Shown here piece after piece: positions 8,782-16,224 of a DNA stretch of 53,074 nucleotides (positions are counted from its first letter, which is position 1; the number at the start of each line of letters is the position of its first letter). The notes beneath the pieces are model-generated. The model did not search any database. It was not told the origin of the DNA and worked only from the letters and a program-made list of their open reading frames with translations. Origin of the DNA: an uncultured Clostridia bacterium (GTDB lineage: Bacteria; Bacillota; Clostridia; Christensenellales; UBA1242); NCBI GenBank assembly GCA_944349535.1, contig CALVNA010000003.1, forward strand, positions 1 through 53,074, given 5' to 3'. Made by a program: the position numbers and the translations under genes.

Positions 8782-8889
8782 ATGAAAAAAGTTAGTGAAG
8801 AGAAGCAACTGGAAGAGCTTAAAAAAAGTTTGCATGAACTGAACGACTTATATTTTGGCTCGAAGAAAGAACAAGTAAAGAAAAAATAA
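8782..8889 (+). CDS. Small charged protein, 35 residues, copy 2
   Basis: This reads MKKVSEEKQLEELKKSLHEL, then NDLYFGSKKEQVKKK and a stop. It is the paralogue of the gene at 6769. The AAGGAGC ribosome binding site at 8771-8777 is well spaced from the ATG, and changes between the copies keep the frame and the charged-helix character. Too short for any family assignment, it lies 35 bases after the WG gene and just before the terminator. Confidence 0.7.
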   Translation: MKKVSEEKQLEELKKSLHELNDLYFGSKKEQVKKK

Positions 8890-8897
8890 CTAGATTT

Positions 8898-8936
8898 AAA
8901 AAAGAACATATTGACAATTTCAATATGTTCTTTTTT
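8898..8936 (+). terminator. Terminator closing cassette copy 2
   Basis: A 16-bp stem, AAAAAAGAACATATTG with CAATATGTTCTTTTTT, has a 7-base loop. It carries the copy 1 stem bases plus one extra pair. Confidence 0.9.
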
Positions 8937-8963
8937 GATTTTGTAAGTGGAATTTTGCCAATA

Positions 8964-9347
8964 TTATTCTTGTGGTGCTTGAAATTCTGTGATTCCGACA
9001 CGGCGTTTTTTTCTTTCAATTTCAATAAGATTTGAAAGAAGGTCACGAATTTTGTATGGATTTGCAATATGCATAAGATAAAAGTCTGGCATTGCAGAAT
9101 CATTGCTTTCAACTTTGATGGTTCCCGTTCCAAAAATTTTGTCTGCAAGTGAAGCGTGCAGCGTCAAGTCAAAGCATCTGTAAATGTTGACTTCATCAAT
9201 CACAGACGAAAGCAAACCTTTATGTCTGAAAAGTTTCACCCATTCGTTATCTTTTTTTACGATGTAATATCGTGTGAATGACAGCGGCATGCCCATAAAA
9301 CGCTTTCTATCATGCCATACAACTTCGCAATCTTTATCAAATTTCAT
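8964..9347 (-). CDS. Small PH-like (bacterial PH, YdbS/DUF304-type) domain protein
   Basis: This 127-residue protein has no transmembrane segment. The pattern of strands, with FTRYYIVKKDNEWVKLFRHKG, a central IYRCFDLTLHASLADKIFGTGTIKV and a final NPYKIRDLLSNLIEIERKKR helix, resembles the bacterial PH-like fold in which a beta sandwich ends in a helix. The G-T-G-T-I-x-V stretch and the N-P-x-x-[IV]-x-x-L motif before the terminal helix are typical of that group. Function is unknown. It is preceded on its strand by GAGG and a -35/-10 pair and stands alone. Confidence 0.6.
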   Translation of the reverse strand: MKFDKDCEVVWHDRKRFMGMPLSFTRYYIVKKDNEWVKLFRHKGLLSSVIDEVNIYRCFDLTLHASLADKIFGTGTIKVESNDSAMPDFYLMHIANPYKIRDLLSNLIEIERKKRRVGITEFQAPQE

Positions 9348-9378
9348 ATCGCACCTCTTGAAAACTTAATCTGGTTTC

Positions 9379-9407
9379 ATCTTACTATATTTTGCTGCAA
9401 ATGTAAA
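9379..9407 (-). promoter_or_regulatory. Putative sigma-A promoter of the PH-like gene
   Basis: On the minus strand TTTACA (plus 9402-9407) and TAAGAT (plus 9379-9384) are 17 bp apart, about 30 bases before the ATG. Confidence 0.45.
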
Positions 9408-9458
9408 GCGTTTTATAAAAAATCATCCAATAATATCTTAAAATTGACTTTTTATTGC

Positions 9459-9488
9459 AAAAAAGCGAGCATAGAGCCCGCCTTTTTT
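9459..9488 (-). terminator. Terminator of the cysteine-rich gene
   Basis: A GC-rich bulged stem lies between an A-run and a T-run (AAAAAAGCGAGC and GCCCGCCTTTTTT on the plus strand). It can act in both directions and lies just after the stop of the minus-strand gene at 9499. Confidence 0.65.
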
Positions 9489-9498
9489 AGCTTAAAAA

Positions 9499-9708
9499 TT
9501 ATTTGCCGCAATTTCCACAGCTGTTGCAGCCACCGCACAAAAGCAAAAGAATCACAAGTGTGCACGCGTCCATTCCGCAGCCGCTATTGTTGTTGCAGCC
9601 ACAGCCGCAAAGACTTTGCAAAATGATTATCCAAAGGATAAGTGAGCATGGATCGCAGCAACTGTTGCAGCCGCCAAATCCACCTTGGCATCCATTAAAG
9701 AAATTCAT
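9499..9708 (-). CDS. Cysteine/glycine-rich small protein (spore-surface-like)
   Basis: This 69-residue protein has 14 cysteines, many in CC, CGC and GGCNSC clusters, and two hydrophobic stretches (SLILWIIILQSL and LVILLLL). Its two halves look alike, as if a Cys-cluster/hydrophobic unit were repeated. AGGAGG lies 6 bases before the ATG. Such Cys/Gly-rich short proteins recur in spore formers, where comparable proteins can be coat or exosporium components cross-linked by disulfides. That role is inference, supported by the sporulation genes nearby. No sigma-E or sigma-K promoter is evident upstream. Confidence 0.7.
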   Translation of the reverse strand: MNFFNGCQGGFGGCNSCCDPCSLILWIIILQSLCGCGCNNNSGCGMDACTLVILLLLCGGCNSCGNCGK

Positions 9709-9907
9709 TTGTTCCTCCTATATTTCTTATGTAAGTTGAAAGGTTTTGCTTTCACATTAACATACTACGCAAGGAAAATAAAAAATGTGCCACATCCTGA
9801 AATAAAAAAACAAAAGCTGCCCACTTTCGTCAAACTAAGTCATTTTTTGACAGTATAGAAAACAGTTCTATCCACAAAATATTTTTGTAATATTTGCAGC
9901 AATTTTG

Positions 9908-9936
9908 TTGACTTAGCAGGTAAAATATTATAAAAT
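9908..9936 (+). promoter_or_regulatory. Sigma-A promoter of the large exported protein gene
   Basis: TTGACT (9908-9913), 17-bp spacer, TAAAAT (9931-9936), 40 bases before the ATG. Upstream, ATAGAA and TTCTAT (9855-9871) form a short inverted repeat that could be an operator; this is weak. Confidence 0.6.
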
Positions 9937-9975
9937 AGCATTGTTATAAAATTTATACTATAAAAGGATTTTGCA

Positions 9976-12900
9976 ATGAATAGAAAAAGCTTAAAACAGA
10001 AAAATATTTTTAAGAGTGCAGCATTTGGTGCAGCTCTTGTTTTATGTGGATCTTTTGTCCCTGTTGGTGCCATTCAGACTTTGGCTGCCGACTGGAACCA
10101 AAGCTCCAATCCTAGCAAAACTGATGGACAGATTGCTCAAAACACAAACCGAATTGAAGTTGATGCAAGCGGCGTTGAAACAACGGTTGCAAAGGGCGGA
10201 AAATTCACCATTCCAGCAGGACTTTACTATGGCGGCTCAACAACTGCTCATCTTATTGGAACTACTTCTTCAGAAGGCATCACTTCATCAAAAGTTGTTG
10301 CTCGCTATTCTAGCGGTGCAGTGGTTTATGATTCTTCCACGCAAGAAGGTGGCTTCCAGACAGGTGTGCAATTTGATGCAGACAGAGTTGGCAGATATGA
10401 AATTGAATATAGCGTGACTGATGGCGGCGTAACTTACACATACACACTTGAGCTTAATTGTGTTGTTGAAGATGTTACTTTCACTTTTGACACAAATGAC
10501 AAAAACATTGTGCCTTCAGTTTATGACCTTTCTTTGAGTGAAGCAAATGGATCTTACAAAGATATTGTTTTGCCTATTCCAACAATCACTGATGAAAAAG
10601 GCAACGAAATTCTTGATATTCCAGTGCATATTGACGGTGAAGAGCCAACTGAAGACGAATATATGACAATCACTCTTGATCAAGGCTATTCTGATGATGT
10701 CAAAGTCGCAAGGACTTCCGATGGCAAATATTACATCGACGGCGATTCTTTGAGCGAGGCAAACGGCAGCACTTTCAATATTGTTTACACTTTCTATCAA
10801 AATGGAGCTCCAATTGCTTCAACAACAAAGAGCTTCACGGTTGACGACAGCTACTACACAGATAGCAACAAAAATCCAGGTTATACGCTTACAATTTCAA
10901 AGGCAACTTCTGCGCCATCATCTGCAGTTGTTGGTGTAAAAACCTCTCTGCCATCAATCAATGCAGCAACTTCAGCCAGCGACACACCATCCAGCGAAAG
11001 TGTTACCGTCTCTTATGTTATCAATGTTTATCGCATGGAAAATGGTAACGTAGTTGAAACTATACAGGGGGCTATCGACGAAGATTATAACTTTACGGCT
11101 CCAAAAAATGGTGACTATAGAATTGAATATGTTGCAACAGATTTCTATGGCCATACTGCCACAAACAACTTTACAATCACCAATGTGCGTGATACTCAAT
11201 CTGCAACACCATATATTTACGATGCAGGGGATGAAAACGCAAAAAATGAAGATGGATCATATAAATCTGCGTTAAATTATGTAAAATCTAAAACTGAAAA
11301 TAGAAACATTGTGATTTTTGCAATCGGTGGGCATGATAATGCGGTTGCCGAGGATGAACTTAACCTTTATCGTGAAATCAGAAGCGGAACAAACAGTAAT
11401 GTCATCCTTTACGACATACAAGGATATGATCACTACAACCTTATCTTCAATGCACAAACAAATTCACAAGATAAAAGTGTTTACAGAGCAATCTATGATG
11501 ATAATGCTTACATCCGCAATCAAATGATTCTTGGTGGAGTTGTTGCAACAGATGACGACACAATCAAGAATTGGCTTAAAGAACACAACTATCTTATTGT
11601 AACAGATGGCCAAACTGATCCTATCACAGGAGAAGCGTTTGCATTTGCAGAAGGAGAAGCTCCAACCACTGAAGATGAGTGGAGTGCTTTGGGTTATGCT
11701 TGCATTGAGCCAAGCAGTAATCAAACTTTTGCAGTACAAATTTACTATGTTTACTACTATGCAGACGATAAAGTAAAAAACAACAATGCCGGCATGCTTG
11801 ACTATAGCTTTGAAATTGTTGACAATGCAGATGATTCAGCCGTTCCAACAATCCAATATCCAACTGAGCTTCAAAACTCATATCTTGGCGATGACATCAT
11901 TACTTTGACTGCTCCAACAGCTTCAGATGAAGGTGGCGACTCTTATGTTGATCTTCACACCGCTTACAGATATCTCGATTCAAGCAGACAACCAATCACA
12001 ACAGTTGGCGAAGAGATAAGATATGTGATCAATGAGGCTTCAAAAATAAACATCTCGTCTGACAGATGGTATGTCCAAGCGGACGGGAACAATGTTGTTT
12101 CATCTTCTGGTTGGACTATTCTTGAAGGGGAAGATGAATACGAAATTGATCTTTCAGAAAAACCAGAAGGGGCAGCTTATATCGAATTCTTCTCTTATGC
12201 CATTGATGATCAAGGCAATGTTGCTTTCTATGCACAACAAAGCTATGTTTCAAATATAGAAGACAGCGTTGCACCATTCTTGTATAGCGTCGTTTCAGCT
12301 CCAGAAGTTGATGGTGGATATATAAACGATAAAACAATTGTTTTGCCAACTCTGACTTACAAAGACAACTTGCCTCAATATATGACATCAGCTGTTGTTG
12401 TTTATCGCATTGATAAAAACACCCAAGAGCAATTTGTTGTTCATAGTTCTGGCATGAATTCTATGCCAAACGCTGGGACTGGCGATTATGTTCTTATGGC
12501 AGGCTCGTTCAATCCTTCTGTTGGCGGCACTTACATTGCTGCCGTGACAGTTACCGATGCAGGCAATCACTCAGTTACAACATACTTTACTTACCAAGTT
12601 GAAGAAATTCCAGTTGTGGAAGAGCCTGAAATCACAAATATAGGTCAAGAATCAAAAGAAATTGTTGTTGGACAGCCAGAACGACTCGATCCACCAAAAA
12701 TTTCTGTTTCTGAAAGTGATGAAATTGGCTATATCGGTTTTAATGCTTATTCAAGTGAAAATATTGCTAATGACTATATTATTTCAGTGGTTGAAGCAGA
12801 CAATAATGAATATGTTCTTGATCAAGGGACAGGCTATTTTACAGCCAATGAAAGCGGAACTTACACATTAGAATATACTGCATTTGTTATCAGCTATTCA

Positions 12901-14085
12901 ACAAAGGAGGAGTATTTCTCAACAGTTGAAGGTGGCGAAAACGGCAAACTCTTCTTGACAAAAGACAGCGGGGGACAAGATGTGCTTGCTTACAAAGCAG
13001 ACGGAACTGAAAACCTTGTTGGAGAAGGACAAGCCACTGCAGGCGAAACTTATTTGATCACAAGAACGGAATCAAACGGACAGTATGAACTGTCTGCAAA
13101 AACAAACCCTGCTGGATTCGATGGAAAAGAACTTGATTTGACAAGCTTGCCACAATACAGCAATGATACAAGCGTGGTTAAGCTTCATGTGGTTGAAAGC
13201 AAACCTATCACTTATATTTCTGGTAAAGTTGCAGTAAATCTTTATATGGATGACACTGCATATCCAAAAACGCAATATGGCGACCTTTCAAGCGAAGTTC
13301 TCATTAAAGAGCTTGTTGGAGATGTTGCTGGCGCAGGCAAGAAGGATTTAGAAAATTCAAATGTAAAAATATCTTTTGTTGAAACTGGCGGCACAACAAG
13401 AATTATTGACACAATTTCACTTGCAGATTGGACTGTGTCTGACGATAATGCTTATCTTAGACAGGATGGAAGAAATATTTACCTGAAACTTAATAGAAAT
13501 GGTCGATACACTATCACTTACACTCTCAAAGCAGTTAATCATATGGGAATGTCTGTTGGCAGTGAGCAAACTAAATCTTATACTCTTTCTGTTGGCGACG
13601 TGAGGGCTCCTGAACTTGATATTGACAACACAAACAATCAGTTTATTGCAGCAAGATATAATGTTGGCGACACTGTTGACATCAGAATTGCTGATGAATC
13701 ACTTGTTACTGTCAGTGATCCAGGTGGCTCAAGCAGAGATGAACTTCTTAAAAATCTTACAATCACTGTGAGAAACACAAGCACAAACTCTTCAGCTGTC
13801 ACCTTGAGCAATCAATCAGATGTTGAAGGGCAATATGCTTATTCTTATACAATTAAAGAAGAAGGCACTTATCAGATCTCAATTTCAGTGCGTGACGCAG
13901 CAGGCAACACAAGCCAAACAAGCAACTTCACTTTCACAGTTGGCGGCGAATCAACTGACCCTGTCAATGTTACAGAAGTTGTTGGTAAAGTTTTGATCGG
14001 AGTTGCAGCTGTTATTCTTGCTGGTGTTGTGGTTTACTTCATCGTTTCAAAAGTTAAAGAAAGCAAAGGCAAAAAAACTAAATAA
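9976..14085 (+). CDS. Large exported protein with Ig-like repeats and C-terminal membrane anchor
   Basis: A 1369-residue protein. Residues 1-38 form a signal peptide (basic start, hydrophobic core, LAA before DWN). The long middle is Ser/Thr/Asp-rich and beta-stranded, with recurring ends such as GRYEIEYSVTD, GDYRIEYVATD, GTYTLEYTAF and GTYQISISVRDAAGN that mark bacterial Ig/PKD-like domains of about 100-150 residues. Near residues 1334-1358 a single hydrophobic helix (VLIGVAAVILAGVVVYFIV) is followed by a Lys-rich tail. This holds the protein in the membrane without an LPxTG motif. It is probably a cell-surface adhesin or structural protein. It is monocistronic, with a promoter at 9908 and a terminator immediately after. 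Confidence 0.8.
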   Translation: MNRKSLKQKNIFKSAAFGAALVLCGSFVPVGAIQTLAADWNQSSNPSKTDGQIAQNTNRIEVDASGVETTVAKGGKFTIPAGLYYGGSTTAHLIGTTSSEGITSSKVVARYSSGAVVYDSSTQEGGFQTGVQFDADRVGRYEIEYSVTDGGVTYTYTLELNCVVEDVTFTFDTNDKNIVPSVYDLSLSEANGSYKDIVLPIPTITDEKGNEILDIPVHIDGEEPTEDEYMTITLDQGYSDDVKVARTSDGKYYIDGDSLSEANGSTFNIVYTFYQNGAPIASTTKSFTVDDSYYTDSNKNPGYTLTISKATSAPSSAVVGVKTSLPSINAATSASDTPSSESVTVSYVINVYRMENGNVVETIQGAIDEDYNFTAPKNGDYRIEYVATDFYGHTATNNFTITNVRDTQSATPYIYDAGDENAKNEDGSYKSALNYVKSKTENRNIVIFAIGGHDNAVAEDELNLYREIRSGTNSNVILYDIQGYDHYNLIFNAQTNSQDKSVYRAIYDDNAYIRNQMILGGVVATDDDTIKNWLKEHNYLIVTDGQTDPITGEAFAFAEGEAPTTEDEWSALGYACIEPSSNQTFAVQIYYVYYYADDKVKNNNAGMLDYSFEIVDNADDSAVPTIQYPTELQNSYLGDDIITLTAPTASDEGGDSYVDLHTAYRYLDSSRQPITTVGEEIRYVINEASKINISSDRWYVQADGNNVVSSSGWTILEGEDEYEIDLSEKPEGAAYIEFFSYAIDDQGNVAFYAQQSYVSNIEDSVAPFLYSVVSAPEVDGGYINDKTIVLPTLTYKDNLPQYMTSAVVVYRIDKNTQEQFVVHSSGMNSMPNAGTGDYVLMAGSFNPSVGGTYIAAVTVTDAGNHSVTTYFTYQVEEIPVVEEPEITNIGQESKEIVVGQPERLDPPKISVSESDEIGYIGFNAYSSENIANDYIISVVEADNNEYVLDQGTGYFTANESGTYTLEYTAFVISYSTKEEYFSTVEGGENGKLFLTKDSGGQDVLAYKADGTENLVGEGQATAGETYLITRTESNGQYELSAKTNPAGFDGKELDLTSLPQYSNDTSVVKLHVVESKPITYISGKVAVNLYMDDTAYPKTQYGDLSSEVLIKELVGDVAGAGKKDLENSNVKISFVETGGTTRIIDTISLADWTVSDDNAYLRQDGRNIYLKLNRNGRYTITYTLKAVNHMGMSVGSEQTKSYTLSVGDVRAPELDIDNTNNQFIAARYNVGDTVDIRIADESLVTVSDPGGSSRDELLKNLTITVRNTSTNSSAVTLSNQSDVEGQYAYSYTIKEEGTYQISISVRDAAGNTSQTSNFTFTVGGESTDPVNVTEVVGKVLIGVAAVILAGVVVYFIVSKVKESKGKKTK

Positions 14086-14124
14086 AACAAAAAAAGCTTG
14101 CTAAAAAGCGAGCTTTTTTGTTTT
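14084..14124 (+). terminator. Terminator after the exported protein gene
   Basis: AAAACAAAAAAAGCTTGC and GCGAGCTTTTTTGTTTT form a stem with one mismatch and a short A-rich loop, ending in T6. Confidence 0.85.
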
Positions 14125-14217
14125 GAATAAAATGAGAATGAATTTGTTTAATTTTTGGTGTCACAGCAGTGTTTGACAAAACCGTAAACAAAAATTTTTA
14201 GAAAAATCGCTTTTCTC

Positions 14218-14246
14218 TTGACTTTTATGTTAGATTATGGTATATT
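14218..14246 (+). promoter_or_regulatory. Sigma-A promoter of rplU-prp-rpmA
   Basis: TTGACT (14218-14223), 17-bp spacer, TATATT (14241-14246) with an extended -10 TGG. Transcription should begin near 14253, at the start of the L21 leader. Confidence 0.75.
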
Positions 14247-14250
14247 GAAA

Positions 14251-14328
14251 CAGTATCCGCTTGTGCAGGGTCTCTAAGTCCGTTTTGGCACCCGTTAAAC
14301 AGCGAGTTTGGTTAGAGGAGGTATAAAT
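14251..14328 (+). ncRNA. Ribosomal protein L21 leader RNA (cis-regulatory)
   Basis: The leader before rplU has the compact structured form of the Firmicutes L21 leader. It contains CAGTATCCGCTTGTGCAGGG, a central AAGTCCG, TTGGCACCC and a final TTAGAGGAGGT that holds the ribosome binding site. Pairings visible by eye are CGCT with AGCG, GGGT with ACCC, and CTCTAA with TTAGAG, the last of which would occlude the ribosome binding site. Such leaders are thought to bind L21 for autogenous control. No covariance test was possible, so the assignment rests on position and recognised sequence. Confidence 0.7.
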
Positions 14329-14637
14329 ATGTTTGCTATTGTTCAGACTGGTGGAAAACAATACAAAGTTTGTGAAGGCGACATCATTTCTGTTGAAAAA
14401 CTTGACAAAAATGTTGGCGAAAAATTGACTTTGGATGTTCTTCTTGTTTCTGACAACGGAAATGTTGTTGCAGGATCACCATCAGTGAAAGGCGCTGTTT
14501 GTGAAGCCGAAGTTATTTCTCATGGCAAAGGCGATAAAATTGTTGTTTTCAAATATAAGCCTAAGAAAAATGAGAGAAAAAAACAAGGCCATAGACAACC
14601 ATTCACTCAAATTAAAATTTTATCAATCAAAAAGTAA
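14329..14637 (+). CDS. rplU: 50S ribosomal protein L21
   Basis: A 102-residue L21, a 23S rRNA-binding protein of the large subunit. It starts [14 protein letters not shown], the L21 N-terminal signature, and ends with [20 protein letters not shown], the conserved basic C-terminal stretch. The start is the ATG at 14329 with AGGAGG at 14316-14321; an earlier in-frame start at 14308 lies inside the leader RNA and is not used. It is first in the conserved Firmicutes trio rplU-prp-rpmA. Confidence 0.97.
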   Translation: MFAIVQTGGKQYKVCEGDIISVEKLDKNVGEKLTLDVLLVSDNGNVVAGSPSVKGAVCEAEVISHGKGDKIVVFKYKPKKNERKKQGHRQPFTQIKILSIKK

Positions 14638-14646
14638 GGTGTCGCT

Positions 14647-14970
14647 ATGACAACAATTACTTTTTACAAACAGAATAATCTCTATCTTGGATTTGAAGTG
14701 GCAGGACATACCGGCAAAGATGATTTTGGCAAAGATTTGCTTTGTTGCCAAATTTCAACAGTTGCTCAACTTGCGGTTGTCGGCATTGACGAAATTGAAA
14801 AAAAAGCGTCTTTTCGGCAAATTTGCGATGGTTTTTTGAAAATAATGGTTGAGCCAAAAGATGCTGCAAATGAAAAAATTCAATTTCTTTTGAAAACCTG
14901 CTTCGACAGCCTTAAATCTATTGTGGAAGATGAAAAGAAATTTGCAAAATTGGAGGTAAAAAATGTTTAA
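14647..14970 (+). CDS. prp: L27-processing cysteine protease Prp
   Basis: A 107-residue Prp (YsxB family). In Firmicutes this cysteine protease removes the N-terminal extension of L27, an essential step in those species where it was tested. The catalytic residues are visible: His21 in AGHTG and Cys33 in DLLCCQIS, matching the family pattern G-H followed by D-x-x-C-x-x-x-S. It sits between rplU and rpmA as usual and overlaps rpmA by 8 bases. The L27 encoded next has a matching cleavable extension, so enzyme and substrate are both present. Confidence 0.93.
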   Translation: MTTITFYKQNNLYLGFEVAGHTGKDDFGKDLLCCQISTVAQLAVVGIDEIEKKASFRQICDGFLKIMVEPKDAANEKIQFLLKTCFDSLKSIVEDEKKFAKLEVKNV

Positions 14971-15238
14971 GTTTAATGCTCAACTTTTTGCTCACAAAAA
15001 GGGTGGTGGTAGCACTAAAAACGGCCGTGATTCTCAAAGCAAACGTCTTGGCGTTAAAGCTTATGGTGGACAAAAAGTAACTGCAGGCAGCATAATCGTA
15101 AGACAAAAAGGCACAAAAGTTTACCCAAGCACCAATGTTGGCATGGGAAAAGACTATACTTTGTTTGCTCTTTGTGATGGCATTGTTAAATTTGGACTTA
15201 GCAATGGCAAAAAAGTTGTTTCTGTTGTTGCAGAATAA
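14963..15238 (+). CDS. rpmA: 50S ribosomal protein L27 with Prp-cleavable N-terminal extension
   Basis: A 91-residue L27, whose mature N-terminus reaches the peptidyl transferase centre. The protein begins [10 protein letters not shown] followed by [14 protein letters not shown]. The first ten residues fit the Firmicutes extension (consensus like LNLQFFA) cut by Prp to expose the functional N-terminus. The remaining L27 body is normal ([17 protein letters not shown]). It overlaps prp by 8 bases, and a terminator follows directly. Confidence 0.97.
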   Translation: MFKFNAQLFAHKKGGGSTKNGRDSQSKRLGVKAYGGQKVTAGSIIVRQKGTKVYPSTNVGMGKDYTLFALCDGIVKFGLSNGKKVVSVVAE

Positions 15239-15244
15239 GTTTTG

Positions 15245-15265
15245 GCAGGCTTGTCCTGCTTTTTT
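15245..15265 (+). terminator. Terminator of rplU-prp-rpmA
   Basis: GCAGG, CTTGT loop, CCTGC, then T6. Confidence 0.85.
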
Positions 15266-15291
15266 GTTGTGCAAACACATAAAGGTTGAAT

Positions 15292-16116
15292 ATGTTATAC
15301 AAAAAATTCAAAGACAAAATTGAAGTTTATGATAAGTCGCAATTTGAGCCGCAGCATATTTTGGAGTGCGGTCAAGTTTTTTGCTTTGAAAAAACTGATC
15401 GTGGATATGTTGTTTTTCCTAGTGAAAATTTTGCAGAAATTACAGAAAAAGATGATTGCTATCAAATTTCTACTTCAAATCCCGACTTCTTTGAAACTTA
15501 TTTTGATTTGAAAACAGATTATACTGCAATAAAAGACAGACTGTCCAGCACAAAGATTTTGAAAGAACCTATCAAATTTGGCTACGGCATAAGAATTTTA
15601 AAGCAAGATTTGTTTGAAACCCTTATTTCCTTTATTATTTCAGCTAATAACAATATTGGGCGAATCAAACTGATTTTAGGCAGGCTTCGAAAGCACTTTT
15701 CTTCATCAGTTTTGCCACCTTTTCCAACTTTCAAACAACTTTCATCTTGTTCTGTCGATTTTTTCAAATCGATCGGTTGTGGCTATCGCAGTCAATATCT
15801 TTATAATGTTTTAAGGCAAACCAGTCCGCAACAACTTGAGCAGTGGCAACGCTTAGACACCGATCAATTGCGAAAAAACTTGATTGCACTTTCAGGTGTC
15901 GGACCAAAAGTAGCTGATTGTGTGCTTTTGTTTGGGTATGGCAGAAAGGATGTTTTCCCGGTTGACACATGGATAAATCAAATGTATAACAAATTTTATT
16001 CGCCACTTTCCAGCAGAGAAAAAATACGAAACAACTTGGTTTCACAGTTCGGCAGTTTTTCCGGTTATGCACAACAGTATTTATTCTATTATCAACGCTC
16101 TTTCTTAAAGCAATGA
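15292..16116 (+). CDS. ogg: 8-oxoguanine DNA glycosylase/AP lyase (OGG1 type)
   Basis: A 274-residue bifunctional glycosylase that excises 8-oxoguanine and nicks the strand. It has the OGG1 N-terminal domain (ILECGQVFCFE) and the helix-hairpin-helix GPD motif LIALSGVGPKVADC. The catalytic Lys206 lies 19 residues before Asp225 in PVDTW, the same spacing as in human OGG1. The C-terminal GYAQQYLFYYQR also fits. The start is the ATG at 15292 with AAAGG six bases upstream; a TTG two codons earlier is the alternative. It stands between two terminators, so it may have its own weak promoter in the rpmA 3' region. Confidence 0.92.
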   Translation: MLYKKFKDKIEVYDKSQFEPQHILECGQVFCFEKTDRGYVVFPSENFAEITEKDDCYQISTSNPDFFETYFDLKTDYTAIKDRLSSTKILKEPIKFGYGIRILKQDLFETLISFIISANNNIGRIKLILGRLRKHFSSSVLPPFPTFKQLSSCSVDFFKSIGCGYRSQYLYNVLRQTSPQQLEQWQRLDTDQLRKNLIALSGVGPKVADCVLLFGYGRKDVFPVDTWINQMYNKFYSPLSSREKIRNNLVSQFGSFSGYAQQYLFYYQRSFLKQ

Positions 16117-16119
16117 CAT

Positions 16120-16147
16120 TCAACCATTTTTCATGGTTGATTTTTTT
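16120..16147 (+). terminator. Terminator of ogg
   Basis: An 8-bp stem, TCAACCAT and ATGGTTGA, with loop TTTTC and T7 after it. Confidence 0.9.
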
Positions 16148-16171
16148 GTTCGTGAATTCAAATTTTGGGTA

Positions 16172-16200
16172 TTTACAACCGGTCTGTAATGTGGTATAAT
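16172..16200 (+). promoter_or_regulatory. Sigma-A promoter of floA
   Basis: TTTACA (16172-16177), 17-bp spacer, perfect TATAAT (16195-16200) preceded by TGG (extended -10). The ATG is at 16225 after AAGGAGAG. Confidence 0.85.
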
Positions 16201-16224
16201 TGAAACATAAAAGGAGAGCAAAAG

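Larger units (their letters stand above)
5827..8946 (+). repeat. Tandem segmental duplication of the rluD tail/WG gene/small gene cassette
   Basis: Two head-to-tail copies of the same gene order can be read directly. Copy 1 runs from GGAGATGATG at 5827 (inside the pseudouridine synthase gene) to about 6934. Copy 2 runs from the same bases at 6939 to about 8946. Each contains the synthase 3' end, a TTGACA-16-TATAAT promoter, a WG-repeat gene, a 35-residue gene and a hairpin terminator with the same stem bases. Copy 2 has about 65 extra bases before its promoter and a much longer WG gene. The left junction is sharp: similarity starts at GGAGATG and the base before it differs. Confidence 0.9.

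Noticed and set aside
14308-14328. Upstream start extending L21 by 7 residues
   Set aside because: It lies within the leader RNA and ribosome binding site; L21 starts at [11 protein letters not shown].
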